Below, piece by piece: positions 1 to 11,945 of a stretch of DNA of 64,000 nucleotides. The notes beneath the pieces were generated by a model. It was not told the origin of the DNA, searched no databases, and saw only the letters and a list, made by a program, of their open reading frames with translations. The stretch lies in contig CM019823.1 of assembly GCA_009763385.1 (NCBI GenBank), forward strand, positions 174,374,574-174,438,573, written 5' to 3'. The DNA is from Coix lacryma-jobi var. lacryma-jobi (lineage: Eukaryota; Streptophyta; Magnoliopsida; Poales; Poaceae). The translations under genes were made by a program, and so were the position numbers. Position 1 is the first letter of the stretch. Each line of letters begins with the position of its first letter.

Positions 1-719
1 GCTACGTACTACTGCTAGTAGATGAAACAACTCGCTGTCCCTGAGTACTGACTGCTCCTGGGCCGTGGTCGACACCGATGGAAAACCTCAAAAAATCCGT
101 CCGGCTCCAAGAAACGTCGCAAGCAATATGCAGGACTGATGATGAACAAGAGAAAAAGATCAAGAAGCATCTGCATGTGATATGTATGATGCCGTCTGCA
201 CTCCTTGGTACGGATCTTCTCCCCCTCCACAGAGACCTCCTCGCATGGGTTGGTTGCTGTCTATTTGGACTCCCTCGCAGGCAGCTGTCGTCCTGTGCGT
301 GTAACAGCGGCAGCTACCAACAGCAGCTAGCTCACAGCGCTGCTTCCTCTTTACTCTGACTTGACATGGGAACAAAGCCAGCCACACCAGCCCACACACG
401 CATATCATTCACTCCTGTATACCTTTCCTCGCTCCTCTCCTTCATCCATCTCATCCTAATCCTGTCCCAAATATCTATCTCAACCGTACCATCTCTAGGA
501 TGAGTTCATCTCCTCCTTGCTGTTGTCGTCCGATCCATTGCTAGATAGCTTAGCCTTATTAGCTCGCTAGGGTTTATTGAGTCTTGTGGGCTCTTATTCG
601 GCCTCATCAGTAGTCTTCTCTTCTTCTTCTTCTTCTTCTTCTTCTTCTTCTTCTTCTTTCTTTTGATTATTGATTGACACGCAGTCACGCACAGTAGAAA
701 TAAAGAAGCTAGCCACGCC
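1..719 (+). promoter_or_regulatory. KNOX gene upstream region and probable 5' leader
   Basis: There is no convincing coding sequence here. A run of TTC/CTT trinucleotides at about 614-660 lies roughly 60 bases before the KNOX start codon, which is typical of a pyrimidine-rich plant 5' leader. The small open frames overlapping this area have low-complexity or random composition. I could not place a transcription start or a clear TATA box. Confidence 0.5.
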
Positions 720-3700
720 ATGGATAGCTTCGGGGATCTTCGAGGAGGTGGGAGCAGTTCCTCCAAGGCTGCTGCTTCCTTCTTGCAGCTTCCGCTGCCG
801 GCATCAACAACGTCGTCCTCAGCGCAACAGGTGTTTCCTCCGCCGGACGGGCAGCACCACAGCTCACGCATCGCGTTGCAACAGTTACTCGCCGACCCGT
901 CGGCAGCGCAGCAGCATAGCCGCCATCAGAAGGACGCGGCAGCAATAGTACAGGGAGAGATGTCGCCGACGCCGCCGGCGGATGGGGATACCGCCGACAC
1001 CATCAAGGCCAAGATCATGTCGCACCCCCAGTACTCGGCTCTCCTCGCCGCCTACTTGGACTGCCAAAAGGTAAGTATATACAGATACAGTACAAGCAGC
1101 CATGCACAGGACTTTGTTTAATCAGTTCAGAAAATAAATTATTGCTACTATACAGTTATATATACTGCCAAAAGGTTAGTATATGTCATGGATTCGATTG
1201 TGTTGTCGATTGCATAGGTCGGCGCGCCGCCGGATGTGTCGGAGAGGCTCTCGGCCATGGCGGCGAAGCTGCACGCACAGCCGGCGGGGCCAAGCCGGTG
1301 GCGCGAGCCGGTGACGCGGGCTGACGACCCGGAGCTCGACCAGTTCATGGTACCTTCATGGATATCGATCGATCGATTCGTCGCATGCGATACTTGTGTG
1401 TCCATGGACCATGGCACTGTCCCTCCTCGATCTCAAATAACCAGCCGCGCATCAGCATCAGCACCTGCTTTTTTTGCCACTCTCTGCATGCAGGAGGCTT
1501 ACTGCAACATGCTGGTGAAGTTCCAGGAGGAGATGGCGCGGCCGATCCAGGAAGCGACGGAGTTCTTCAAGAGCGTGGAGAGGCAGCTGCAGCTCGGCTC
1601 CATCTCCGCCGGTAACTTTTTCTACATGGTTCGGTTCGTTTCAGACAGGTAGCTTACCACATCGGGAAATATTGTTGGGTTTATGCGAGATGGAATGGAA
1701 CTGATGAGCCGGCTTTTTCCCGTCCGCTTTGGATTCGTGCTAGCTGCTGATACGGGTACGGCCATACCATATACCAGCCGTGTTAATTGATTTTGATGCT
1801 TTGTTTATTCGGGGGAGAGGGGATAAGGTCTGCATGTTGCATACTCGTATGCATTTAGTCCACTTGTTTGATGATTGAGGCATAATTTAGAGCACTTATC
1901 AGCAGTAGGTATAGTGAGAATCACGAGGCCACTGTTAGCTCCAGGTTTCATGTCTCTCCACCTCTCGTTTATTAGCATTGTATAATGCAATACTGTATTG
2001 GAGAGACCTGCTGAGATGTGCCATGGAATAACGCTGGGGCACAATTTTCAATTTTGGAGACCATCTTCAGTTACATGCACTGTTACTGACGAACCACACA
2101 TCAGATCAGATCGTTGCCAGTTTCGATCAGAGTTGCTAGTTTCTGATCGATCTATACTCAGCCATCCCATGTTTCTTTTTCAGTGTGTAGAGTACTCCTG
2201 TTATTATAGAAATCTATCTAGCCAATTTCCAAAGTACTATACCTAATAAGCTCGTTTAGCGTGGGCATATATATACAGTTAGCGGTTGGAAATTTTGGGC
2301 CGCACGTGTGGCGGTGGATGAGCGGTGCAACCTGTTATTATTGTGTCTCCGCGAGTATTATGGTGTGGGTCGCCAAATAAATAGCATCTTCAGTACTATT
2401 TGAGATAGATAAATGTACTGCACTACTGTTGCTGCACTGTTTGCTTTGTCTCTTGATCTACTCCTACAGTAGTAGGGTAAAAGGATCCAAGCTATGACTG
2501 CCAATTGGGTACTTGTCATATATATAGTAGTTTGAGTCCTTCCTATGGTCAGTTTTGTAGCGCCACTGTTTCTTGATGTGTCAATAATATTACCATCTGC
2601 TTCATGTATATAGTGATACATATAATATAACAGTAGTTACGTAAATCTTTTACGTATTGGAGAGGAAAAAGTAACAGTAGTAGTGATAGTAATAAAAGGA
2701 GCCCAGGTTAATTACACGCAGACATATATATGATCTGATAAGTTGATTTATCATGTATTATAATTTATAATATGCTAGAACAGCTATATTTACATGATAC
2801 ATAGTTGTAAAGTTCAGTGGTAGTTATGCATTAGAAAAAGAATCCTGTTCGATTTGTTTTGCTGCTTCTACTACACATGCCTTTGTACTTCGGAGGACAT
2901 ATATATTGTTTCCAACTGCCCGCACACTCTGGCATGGTTTTATGCTTGCCGATGGATAATTTCTTAAAATAGATGGGTTTAATTTATTATATATATTGTT
3001 TAATCAGTATATCATGCATGTTTTCTGGAACACTTTTGTAGTATATATCAATATATCATGTTGTTTTTGGATCATTCAGCTTTTAGTCATGATGAAATTA
3101 GATCTGTTATAGAGTATTATGTAGATAAAATAAATGGGAGTCCCGCATGCACATAATTTAGCAGTTCATATCCACAAACAGGGCAAAATAGCAAGTGTCT
3201 GAGTAGCCTGTACGTATTGTCGTACTCCCTCTGATCCGTATTGGTAAAACATGTCGCTCCTTCTCACTGCATTTATTATCTGCATCACATCAGGGGGTAT
3301 ATATATAGGCTAGCTTCTTCCCACAGAATTTTATTTGGTGAAGAAGCATACATATTCTCTGACTGTATGGTTAGATTAATCTGCACTCTTTGGGGCATAT
3401 TATATATGGATGAAAATGGAATAGTTTGTGAGACTGTTCTCTTGTGTATGATTGCTTGATCCACAGTGAATGGCTCATAATAAGAGGGAAAAAAACACCT
3501 GAAATCAATGAACTGTTTTTTTACAACGATATGGCACACCGCATAATGACCCTACCAAAGGATGTGCACTTCATTTATACTGTACTATACAATAATAACT
3601 AGAAGAATACCCTCGTGCATTGCAGGCATGAGCTAGCTGGACTTGCATGATCTATATTGTACTCCCTCCATATGGAAATAGAAGTCGTTTTGGACAAGGT

Positions 3701-6700
3701 TTGAGTCAAACATTGGGAATATAAATCATGAATAACTTTTAAATTGTTGAGTTTAGAGATGTAAAAATCATATAAATAAATTTATCTTGAAAAGTACTTT
3801 CATAAAAATATACATATACCACTTTACAACAAATATTTTCAAAGAAACAAGTGGTCAAAGTTATATTTTATTTGGAGACTGTGTCGCTGTCCTAAACGAC
3901 TTCTATTTCCATATGGAGGGAGTATTGGTTCGGATCAAAACTGGGCAAGCTAGTAATATACTCTCTCTGTATAGGAAAAGAAAGTCGTTTTGGATAAGGT
4001 TTTAGTCAAACATTGTTAATATAAGTCATGGATAACTTTTAAGCTATTGGGTTTTAAAATGTAAAAGCTATATGAATAGATTTGTATTGATAAATATTTT
4101 CATAAAACTATACATAAATAATTTTCCAAAAAATATTTCTTTATAAAAACAAGGAGTCAAAGTTATACTTTGGAGACCATGTCATTGTCCAAAACGACTT
4201 CCTTTTCCTATACGGAGGGAGTATGATATATAATCCAATAATAAACTGATGGAGTAACAGACCAAATAAACAAAATTATAAGATGATGGGCCGGGCCGGC
4301 CAAACAAAAAGCATAATATAGATTTCTTGTATTTTGATAGACTAAAAACAGTAATTTCACCTAGTGGTGATGGTGTTGACAGTTCTAATAGCCATTGGTG
4401 GAGGATGAAGTAGATTTTTTTGCATGAAGATCGAGATTGAAGGCGGCTAGTGCGAGATGATGTGCCATTGATGGGGGTTTGCTTTTATAATAGATATATG
4501 TAGATATAGAGTATAGGATAATACATATATTGATAAATTGAAACTAGTAATTATTAGTGAAGATGATGTGGACAGTTTGAGCACTTTGGGGGGGGGGGGG
4601 GGGCGAAGTGGATTTCTTGCATGAAGAGATTGAAAGTTAGTGGGACATAATGTGGCATTTAGTAGGGGATGCCATGGATAGCTAGCATGTTTAGATTGGA
4701 ACTTAGTAGAATTTGCTTTTATAAGATATATATAGATATTCCAAGTAAAGATGATTATAATAAATTGTGATAAGGAACATGTAAATTTAGTTATTATAGG
4801 CCCCAACTAGTGATGTTAAAGCCACTACATACCATGTAAAATCTTTCATAGACTAATGGTTTACCCATATATTTGCTAATTAATTGTTTTACTATGAATC
4901 AACCTTCATCCTAAAAGCATTATCCAACACAAAAAAAAATGTTATTTAATGTTCTGTTATTAACAATGTACCATTACCTTGTGAAAGTAGGAGAATATAA
5001 ATAATGCTAATATTGGACGATTTGTATTAATTCTCATAGGCTATTTATATAAAGTACAAGGTGGATTGATATCAACCAAGTTTAGAGATAGAGATGGAAA
5101 CCAATCCTATCTACAGTATCAATGCGATCATTCCAAATTATTGGATTAGAACATGAATATGCACCACAAAACACAACACATCCACACCAGTACCTTTCAT
5201 CATTGCCACTTCCAGGCAAGAGATCAACACATGACAAACTATACATAGTGTCGATGGCTTTCATACTACAACATCGTCATTGAACTATAGGAAACCGACA
5301 TGTCGATGTGAATTCATTAGTGCTTGTATTTTGATTGGCGATATGTCTTGCCCGATCTAACCACTACTTTGCATGGCTAGCCACCATAGTCAGCTATAAA
5401 GAGTAGTCGTCACACTATCGTTGTGCCCTGCGCATATACCGATAATGTCCTTCACTAAACTGAACCCTGCCATGTAGGGCTAGCTATTGTAGAATGTTAC
5501 ATGCCTCCAAGCTATATGCAATGACTTTCTATGGACACCACCAAGTCGCTACATCCTCTAAGATTAGCTAGGCTTACCTACACTGCAATAAACTCACCAA
5601 AGGCACCAGCACCAAGGCACCAATAATGTTCTCAACTCACACGACATATATAGTTATAAAGCACTAGTTGTGGCTCTGCACCTTTAGAAGTCAAAAATAA
5701 GTAGAACACACCACAATGAATAGGCCACTGCCACCATGTCATTGTAGCACCGCATACACACCAACCGCTGAAAAACTACACAAGATCCTAGCTAGCACCA
5801 CCTCCAATTTGCCTTGTCCTCGCTATCTTAATTACATGACATGTGGACACGCCTCACCACATCCATTACTTGACTCCAAGCATGCCTTGAAAATGCAACA
5901 CATTGTGGCCTAGTCGCATCCACGCCGCTAGATTCCACACCAAGGATCATGTCCTTTCCTTGTTCTCGCCATGAGGGGGCACAAACTACCACCCAAGTCC
6001 CCAGGAACTTTCTCACACATTGCTACCACTAAGAACTTGGTTGCACACTGGTGAGGTTGGTTTGGAATTTAGGTGAAATTTAGTTGACTTCCATTTCAAT
6101 TGTATAATGTGAATCCAGATAAAAAATTTATTAATGCTTCCAAGGATTGAAATCGTCCTTTCTTGTAGTCATCAAAGACAAGGTTGGTTTGGAATTTAGG
6201 TTTTGTCCTCGATTAGTTTTTATTTTCACTCCACCGTGTAACTCCAGAGAGTTTATACTTCATACTAGTTATTTGTTGTCTAATTGGTTTACATGATTCA
6301 AACCTATGAATTAATTAAATTGAGGATGCTCCTTATGTTTGGGGTCTGCAATATTATCCGAGTATCCTTAAATGTGGGCTTTCTTATTAAGGTCCTCTTC
6401 CCCTGCAAAGAGGGCATGTTTGGTTGAAACCCTTGACTTGAGAGCTCTACCCCGGACTTTCTTATCAAGGTTCTCTCCCATAGAGGCCGTGTTTGGTTGG
6501 TTGAAGCCCTTGACTTAGGAGCTCTGCCAGACTACTTTTCAGCTATGAAATCGTGTTTTTCTCTCATAACAAATCAACCCTACAATAAGCCCTGACAATC
6601 AGAGCCAACTACATTTGATCCAATCTAAAACCGCAAGTTTGCAAGGTGGAACTAGAGATAAAATCGGTTTCAAACGCCTGGCCTTGATGCCTGGCTCATG

Positions 6701-7807
6701 GTGTTTGGGAGGGAAACAAATAAGCTCAAAGTTAAAACACTCTGCCATAGGCGTTAGAGCTGCAACAAGCCAACAATCCCCCTGGTATTATTCGGTGTCT
6801 AGAGTGGGCTAACGTAGTGGCCTAGGGTCGTCCGACCTAACTGTATGGTATGTGCATGAGCAGTATCTGGTATCAGAGAGGTGACTGTTCACTCGTTACC
6901 ATCACACCTATCTAAACAGGCCGAATTAATTGGGAGTTTTTTGGATTCTAATTCGGGGTGGCCCTTTGGTTACCACACAAACTTTAATTTTGTCAGAAGT
7001 GGTCTAGCTAATAATCTTTATCTTTGGAACCAATAATTAAAGTGTGACAAGCAAACTTTAACCAACTTTGTCGGTTCCTGATTATCTTGACCTGCAGACA
7101 GTAACTGCTGTGAGGTGGCCGGGTCGTCCGAGGATGAGCAGGACGCGAGCTGTCCTGAAGACATCGATCCCTGCGCCGAGGACAAGGAGCTCAAGCACCA
7201 GCTTCTGAGGAAGTACGGCGGCTACCTGGGCGGCCTTCGCCATGAGTTCTCCAAGAGGAAGAAGAAAGGGAAGCTCCCCAAGGAGGCGAGGCAGAAGCTG
7301 CTGCACTGGTGGGAGCTGCACTACAAGTGGCCCTATCCTTCTGTAAGACACCCTATATATCCATCCATGTGTTACTAATTCAAGCTAATTAAGCTCTCTT
7401 CTTTAATTCTTATGAATGTACTAGTACACTGTCGCTACGACGAATGGACGTAATAATGGCAACGTTCGTACTACTGTGTTGCCAAAAAAAAACACTGGAG
7501 CTTTAGCTTTTGATGCATGCATGTATGATGTACTGTTGCCGGGTACGTACGTACTCATCTCTCTCATCATCATCAGGAGACGGAGAAGATGGCGCTGGCA
7601 GAGACGACAGGGCTGGACCAGAAGCAGATCAACAACTGGTTCATCAACCAGCGGAAGCGGCACTGGAAGCCGGCGTCCGAGGACATGCCGTTCGCGATGA
7701 CGATGGAGGGCGGGTTCCACGTCCAGCAGGGCACCGCGGCGCTGTACATGGACAGGCCGCCGCCGTTCATGGCGGACGGCGGCGGCATGTACCGGCTGGG
7801 GTCGTGA
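720..7807 (+). CDS. Class I KNOX (TALE) homeobox transcription factor, five exons
   Basis: This encodes a KNOTTED1-like homeodomain protein, a nuclear regulator that in grasses keeps meristem cells undifferentiated. Exons are 720-1070, 1218-1349, 1494-1611, 7098-7342 and 7577-7807. All introns are GT-AG, phases agree, and the product is 358 residues. In order it shows KNOX1 (IKAKIMSHPQYSALLAAYL, exon 1 into 2), KNOX2 (ELDQFMEAYCNMLVKF onward, exons 2-3), an ELK segment (ELKHQLLRKYGGYLGGL) and a three-residue-loop-extension homeodomain with WFINQRKRHWKP (exons 4-5). Length, exon plan and the C-terminus MYRLGS fit grass rs1/gn1/OSH15 and lg3/OSH71 proteins. I cannot decide between those groups by eye, so no symbol is given. 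The first ATG is used because the frame has an in-frame KNOX N-terminus (MDSFGDLRGGGSSSSKAAAS) resembling known members. It appears intact, with no stop or frameshift. Confidence 0.95.
3660..3924. mobile_element. Stowaway-type (Tc1/mariner) MITE, copy 1
   Basis: A 265-bp unit including a TA duplication at each end. The ends are inverted repeats: it starts TACTCCCTCCATATGGAAAT and finishes with the complementary ATTTCCATATGGAGGGAGTA. The interior is AT-rich and non-coding. The TA target site and CTCCCTCC terminus are the Stowaway hallmarks. Confidence 0.92.
3959..4223. mobile_element. Stowaway-type MITE, copy 2 of the same family
   Basis: This is the same size and orientation as the copy 34 bases upstream, with diverged but recognisable sequence. 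Shared blocks include AGTCGTTTTGGA near the left end and AACGACTTCC near the right. TA flanks both ends and the right end finishes CGGAGGGAGTA. Confidence 0.9.
4366..4745. repeat. Diverged direct duplication with a poly-G tract
   Basis: Two related segments, about 4366-4500 and 4552-4745, share blocks such as GATTTCTTGCATGAAGA-like and TTTGCTTTTATAA. A run of 16 G lies at 4588-4603 in the second copy only. This is probably an old tandem duplication in the intron. Confidence 0.5.
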
Positions 7808-8317
7808 CTCGTGAGGGCCGGGCCGGGCCAGGCCAGGTGTCCCATGCGAGTTGTTGACTCGATCATCGTCGGATCGATGTACAGCAGAGTTGTTGCCGGC
7901 CGCCCGGCGGTGCATGTTTAGTTTATCTTGGATTGCCTCCCTGGAGTGGGTGAACTCCGATCTATCTATGAGTCGGGAAAATCATAGCAAATCAGCCGTT
8001 TCAGCCTATTTCCGACTCATAATTAAGTCATGTCTAACAGAGCCGCGGCATGCATGGTAAAAAGCTTAAAGCCTGGGTCCCGTCCGGTGATTGTTGGGGT
8101 AGTTGTGATTGAAATTGAACTGATGATGGTGGCCATTGCTGCTACTCGGCCGTAAATATACAGTTTCGGTTTGACACTACATACGTTTTGCTCGCTCGAT
8201 CTGTATGCACGTAGTAATATAATTCTGCAAAGCAGGCATCATGTTTATCTCTCTCTCTCTTTTCCCCTTTTTCTAAAAAAAGACGATTGATAATAATTAA
8301 TAAACCTCTCTCTCTCT

Positions 8318-8370
<53 letters not shown>

Positions 8371-9229
8371 TATATTACCCAGATCAGATCAGATGAGATC
8401 CAGATCGATGGACCGTCCGACCATTTCTTTGCGCAGCACAGGTGCCATGCCATGCCAATGCCACTCTACCTGAGTGCTGCGATTGCCGCCCGCGTCCTGT
8501 CATCCTGTGCGACTCACGTGGTGTCCGTGTGCAACCAATCCGCATCGAGAGCACGGAGCTAATTAAGCTGCCCCTGGTGCCCGTAGTACGTGGGTGGTAC
8601 GCCTGGCCACAAATGCTGCGCCGCCCGGCCCTTCACAGAACAGAAACACAACAGCCCGCGGCGGAACACACAGGCGGCCAACAACAGCCAGCCAGCATGC
8701 AGCGCCTGACATCATCATGATGACCGCTGATCGATCCATCCATGCTATGATGGAGCTGGTGAACAAGAAGAAACCAGCCGCGCGCGCGACCGGCAGCACT
8801 GTGCCACTGTGACACTGTAGCGCGCGCACAGAGGCCGGCGCGGCAACGACAGCAGCCGCGCTGTAATGACGCCGGAGCCGGGCAGCAACGATCGAACGGC
8901 TCTAGTACGTACTAGTACAGTACAGTACTTTTTGAGTTTCCACTGTGTCAACAACGTTGGAGCTGCACATTAACTGCGCTGCGCCCCGGCCGGCCGGCCG
9001 GACGGCGCCCCCGCGTCCGTCGTCCTCGCCGTACGTAGGGGTGGCTCACGAGTCACGACACTCCGGCCAGTTACACCAGCGCTAGCCGTTTCCTTTCAAC
9101 ACATATCACAATAAGCACCTAATAACCAATACACACAACATCAGAAGCCGCCTAGATGGAAGAAACCACCTGAGGCCCTGAGGGTGTTCTGAAATTGAAC
9201 TCTAATGGGCTGGCTGATGGCGCTTTTTG
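7808..9229. other. KNOX downstream region, no gene recognised
   Basis: This holds the KNOX 3' untranslated region and spacer. The short open frames overlap one another on both strands and show no family features. A TA microsatellite lies at about 8322-8368. From about 8620 to 9080 the sequence is GC-rich and non-repetitive, with no recognisable coding signal. Confidence 0.5.
8322..8368. repeat. (TA)n microsatellite
   Basis: About 23 uninterrupted TA units, preceded by a CT run, lie roughly 0.5 kb after the KNOX stop codon. Confidence 0.95.
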
Positions 9230-10465
9230 CACAAAAGAAGGCCGGGACGAGTGCCGGATGGAGATATCAGATATATATGTGATAAGAGATGACCAAAGGC
9301 TTTGTGATAAAGTCGGGCGCCGGCTGTGAAGGTTTCCTGCTCGACGCTTTCTATGCGGAACTCTTGGGCTGCGCGGCTGGCCTGCAAGAAGCTGTACATA
9401 TGGGGATTGCTAATTTTAGCACTGAGAGTTTGAGACAGACGCTTCCCTTGTCAAAGATGCACTGGAATCATATCCAATGACTACCAGCTATCTCCGGTGG
9501 GGCGGCATTATAACATAGAGGATTAAGTCCAATTTTGGCCCTCAACTCTTGTCTGTGTCTAATTTAAACCCTCAACTACAAAACCGTCTAATTTTGGTAC
9601 CCCAACTATCAAAACCATTCAAGTTTGACTCCTAACACAGTTTTGAGTGGTTTTCAGATTGCTTTGGGGGTCAAAATTGAACGGTTTTGATAGTTGAGGT
9701 GTCAAACTTAGACAAAAACCAGAGTTATGAGATAAAAATGAAATTAATCAAGTAATTTAGTTTTTTTTAGATATTTATGAATAAATATATATTTAAATTT
9801 ACTCATTGATAAATATTTAGATGATAGATTTACTTTGATTTGACTAATTTCTCCATCTGCGTTCATTCGAATAAATTGAAAAAAATACGAGAACTTCAAA
9901 CAAACTCTCGTATTTCTTTTCAAACAAAATCTGAGTTCATTCGAATAAATTGAAGTTCTCGTATTTTTTCCAATTTATTCAAATGAACTAAGATGGAGAA
10001 ATTAGTCAAATCAAAGTAAATATATCATCTAAATATTTATCAATGAGTAAATTTAAATATATTTTATCTAAAAAACTAAATACTTGATTATGTTCATTTT
10101 TATCTCACAACTCTAGTTTTTGTCTATGTTTGACACCTCAACTATCAAAACCGTTCAATTTTGACCCCCAAAGCAATCTGAAAACCACTCAAAACTATGT
10201 TAGGTGTCAAACTTGAATGGTTTTGATAGTTGGGGTACCAAAATTAGACGGTTTTGTAGTTGAGGGTTTAAATTAGACACAGATAAGAGTTGAGGGGCCA
10301 AAATTGGACTTAATCCTAACATAGATGAAGAAGCTTCTGTTAGATATGGGCCTTCGGTTAAGTAGTAGTATTAATGTTTGTAATCGAGTCTGTAACTGTA
10401 ATGGAGTGGCTCATGCTTTGGCCGCTCTTTGGTGTAAGTTTCCTAGTGGACAGTATGAGCGTGTT
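9230..10465 (+). pseudogene. RNase H-like (RVT_3) fragment, split by a MULE
   Basis: Residues encoded at 9289-9480, including DAFYAELLGCAAGLQEAVHM, resemble the middle of plant RNase H-like domains found in LINE-type reverse transcriptases and related host proteins, where the family has an Asp-Ala-x-x-Ala-Glu motif. At about 10325-10465, CNGVAHALAALWCKF resembles the C-terminal Asn-x-x-Ala-His-x-Leu-Ala motif of the same domain. The two parts flank the fold-back element at 9520-10316, which suggests the element landed in the domain. There is a stop after 9480, no start region and no other domains. It is a relic, most likely from a LINE. Confidence 0.6.
9520..10316. mobile_element. Mutator-type fold-back MITE (near-complete palindrome)
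   Basis: A 797-bp element whose two arms, about 375 bases each, are reverse complements over almost their whole length. It starts GGATTAAGTCCAATTTTGGC and ends with the complement (ACTTAATCC at the last bases). A 9-bp direct repeat TAACATAGA flanks it at 9511-9519 and 10317-10325, the size made by Mutator-like transposases. Only a short AT-rich spacer near 9895-9935 separates the arms. It encodes nothing, so it is non-autonomous. Confidence 0.9.
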
Positions 10466-10634
10466 TGGTAGAGATTCACCAGCTTCAGGATTCACTAAAA
10501 CTAAATCCGGATCTAATTTTTTTTTACTAAACACTTTTTAGCTCCATTAGATCCACTGTGAATCTGATACACCAAAAGTGTGGATCTACTTCTAGAATCA
10601 CCAAATTGGTGGAAATCCAAAATTAGTGGAGTTG
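10459..10634. mobile_element. Left half of a MITE split by the CACTA element
   Basis: This starts near GTGTTTGGTAGAG and contains TAGATCCACTGTG. The complementary terminus CTCTACCAAACAGAC lies at about 51148-51162, beyond the CACTA transposon, with complementary GGATCTAGGTGAACC-like interior. The two halves make a MITE of roughly 410 bp with the CACTA inside it. The target duplication of the MITE itself is not clear. Confidence 0.65.
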
Positions 10635-10648
10635 CACTACTGCACAAA

Positions 10649-10945
10649 GCTTAACCGCAGCGGGCGTTTTGGCTTTACCACAGCGGGCAACAGCGTCCGC
10701 TGCGGTGCTAAGGCCACGGTTAATCGTGGCCATTACCGCAGCGGGCGCTGTTGCCCGCTGTGGTAAAAGCCTTAACCGCAGCGGACAACATAAAGAGCCC
10801 GCTGCGGTTAATAGCATTTACCGCAGCGGGCAACCTAAAGCGCCCGCTGCGGTAAATTATTAACCGCAGCGGTCTATTTAGGTTGCCCGCTGCGGTAACT
10901 TCTATTAACCGCAGCGGGCAACTTATGTTGCCCGCCACGGTTATT
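10649..10945. repeat. Left subterminal repeat array of the CACTA element
   Basis: About a dozen copies of the 12-bp motif ACCGCAGCGGGC, or variants such as ACCACAGCGGGC and ACCGCAGCGGAC, alternate with the complement GCCCGCTGCGGT. Neighbouring copies are arranged as inverted pairs about 10-12 bases apart, so many pairs could fold. In En/Spm the protein TNPA binds such subterminal motifs; a matching role here is inferred. Confidence 0.9.
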
Positions 10946-11152
10946 AATTTTGGATTAAAAAATGAATAATGCAGCCAGCAGAAACAGCAGGATATGAATT
11001 CAGATCAAATGCAGTTTTCAAATAATTCCAGATTTCTAACAGAGATATATATATGCACATATAAACATCTGGACATAACATACAAAGTCACTTAGTTGTT
11101 TGTTGTCATCATATACACATTGACTTAGTTGATTTCAAATTCAAATTACAAT

Positions 11153-11945
11153 TCATAGTTCAACTTGATGAGCGTAATCTGTCGGACGAAGCATTGTGTT
11201 CCATTTGCGGAGCTTCTCGTATTGGGGTAGCAACGCCAGCTCGGATTCGTTGTCGAAGAACGTTTCTCCTTCGAGAATGCATTTCTCCATTACAAACTTG
11301 CATATGTCCGCCTTGACTTGTTTAAAGCACATCCTGCGGCTCTGCTGCTCTCCCCAATACTTGACACCTTCCTTGAGCTTCTTCCAGCTATTGGTGTACT
11401 CCTTGCTTTCTCTTAGAAACTCGCATGTGTACAAGCCACATGTCTTCGATCCTAGTGGCTATTTGGCGCACTGCACGATTGATACACAAGCATTAGAACC
11501 CATATATATGTATGAAACATGAATTGAACCTTTCAAATACTTACCGGGAAATCTCGTCGGATTTTGAGGTGGTACCTATGCTTGTCCTTGAACTTCGGTC
11601 CCAGAATCCAGGCACCTTTTGGTATTCCTTATAAGCGCTGTACGAAATATAATAGTTTTAGCCACCATTTAAAAACGTATGGTAACTGTAACTGATGAAA
11701 AAGATGGATGACTTACTTTTTCAGACAATCTTCGAATGTCTTATACCCTTGCTTGTTTGGTACGCTCAAGGAGTCAAACACACAGGCCCTGCCATCTTGA
11801 GGGTATATTTTAAAAGCGACCCAGTGGCCACCCACTAGGCCCTGGCTGCACCATTGCAACAAAATAGAGTTTATGACTGCGAGAAGGCATGATATGCTAG
11901 CGACTTAGGTGTACGTATATGTATTTGACTTACCCAAAGTGATAG
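11153..11945 (-). other. Ulp1-type cysteine protease catalytic region
   Basis: Read on the minus strand, the family's catalytic residues are visible. His is in GGHWVAFKIYP (11821-11832), Asp is in VFDSL (about 11767-11781), and Cys is in KTCGLYTCEFLRE (codon 11438-11440). Intron signals fit: a donor after LKK near 11717, and an intron between about 11549 and 11472 ending GTGCAG. Ulp1 proteases cut SUMO or related isopeptide bonds. Whether this relic ever acted on SUMO is not known. A TAG at 11459-11461 separates the Cys part from the His/Asp part. Confidence 0.75.

Larger units (their letters stand above)
1612..7097 (+). other. Large third intron of the KNOX gene
   Basis: The donor at 1612 (GGTAACT) and acceptor at 7096-7097 (CTGCAG) join a phase-1 codon correctly. 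An oversized third intron before the ELK/homeodomain exons is normal for grass class I KNOX genes, and in maize this intron is a known site of gain-of-function insertions. It holds two Stowaway MITEs, a diverged duplication with a 16-G tract, and AT-rich sequence. No separate gene is seen. The segments at about 5040-6020 and 6340-6930 look like decayed repeat sequence that I could not classify. Confidence 0.9.

Noticed and set aside
4447..4806. 119-residue minus-strand frame in KNOX intron 3
   Set aside because: It is AT-rich intron sequence containing the poly-G tract, with no domain or conservation signal.
10649..10945. Regular short repeats that could be mistaken for a CRISPR array
   Set aside because: The units alternate in orientation, have no constant-length spacers, and lie at the end of a CACTA transposon in a plant genome.
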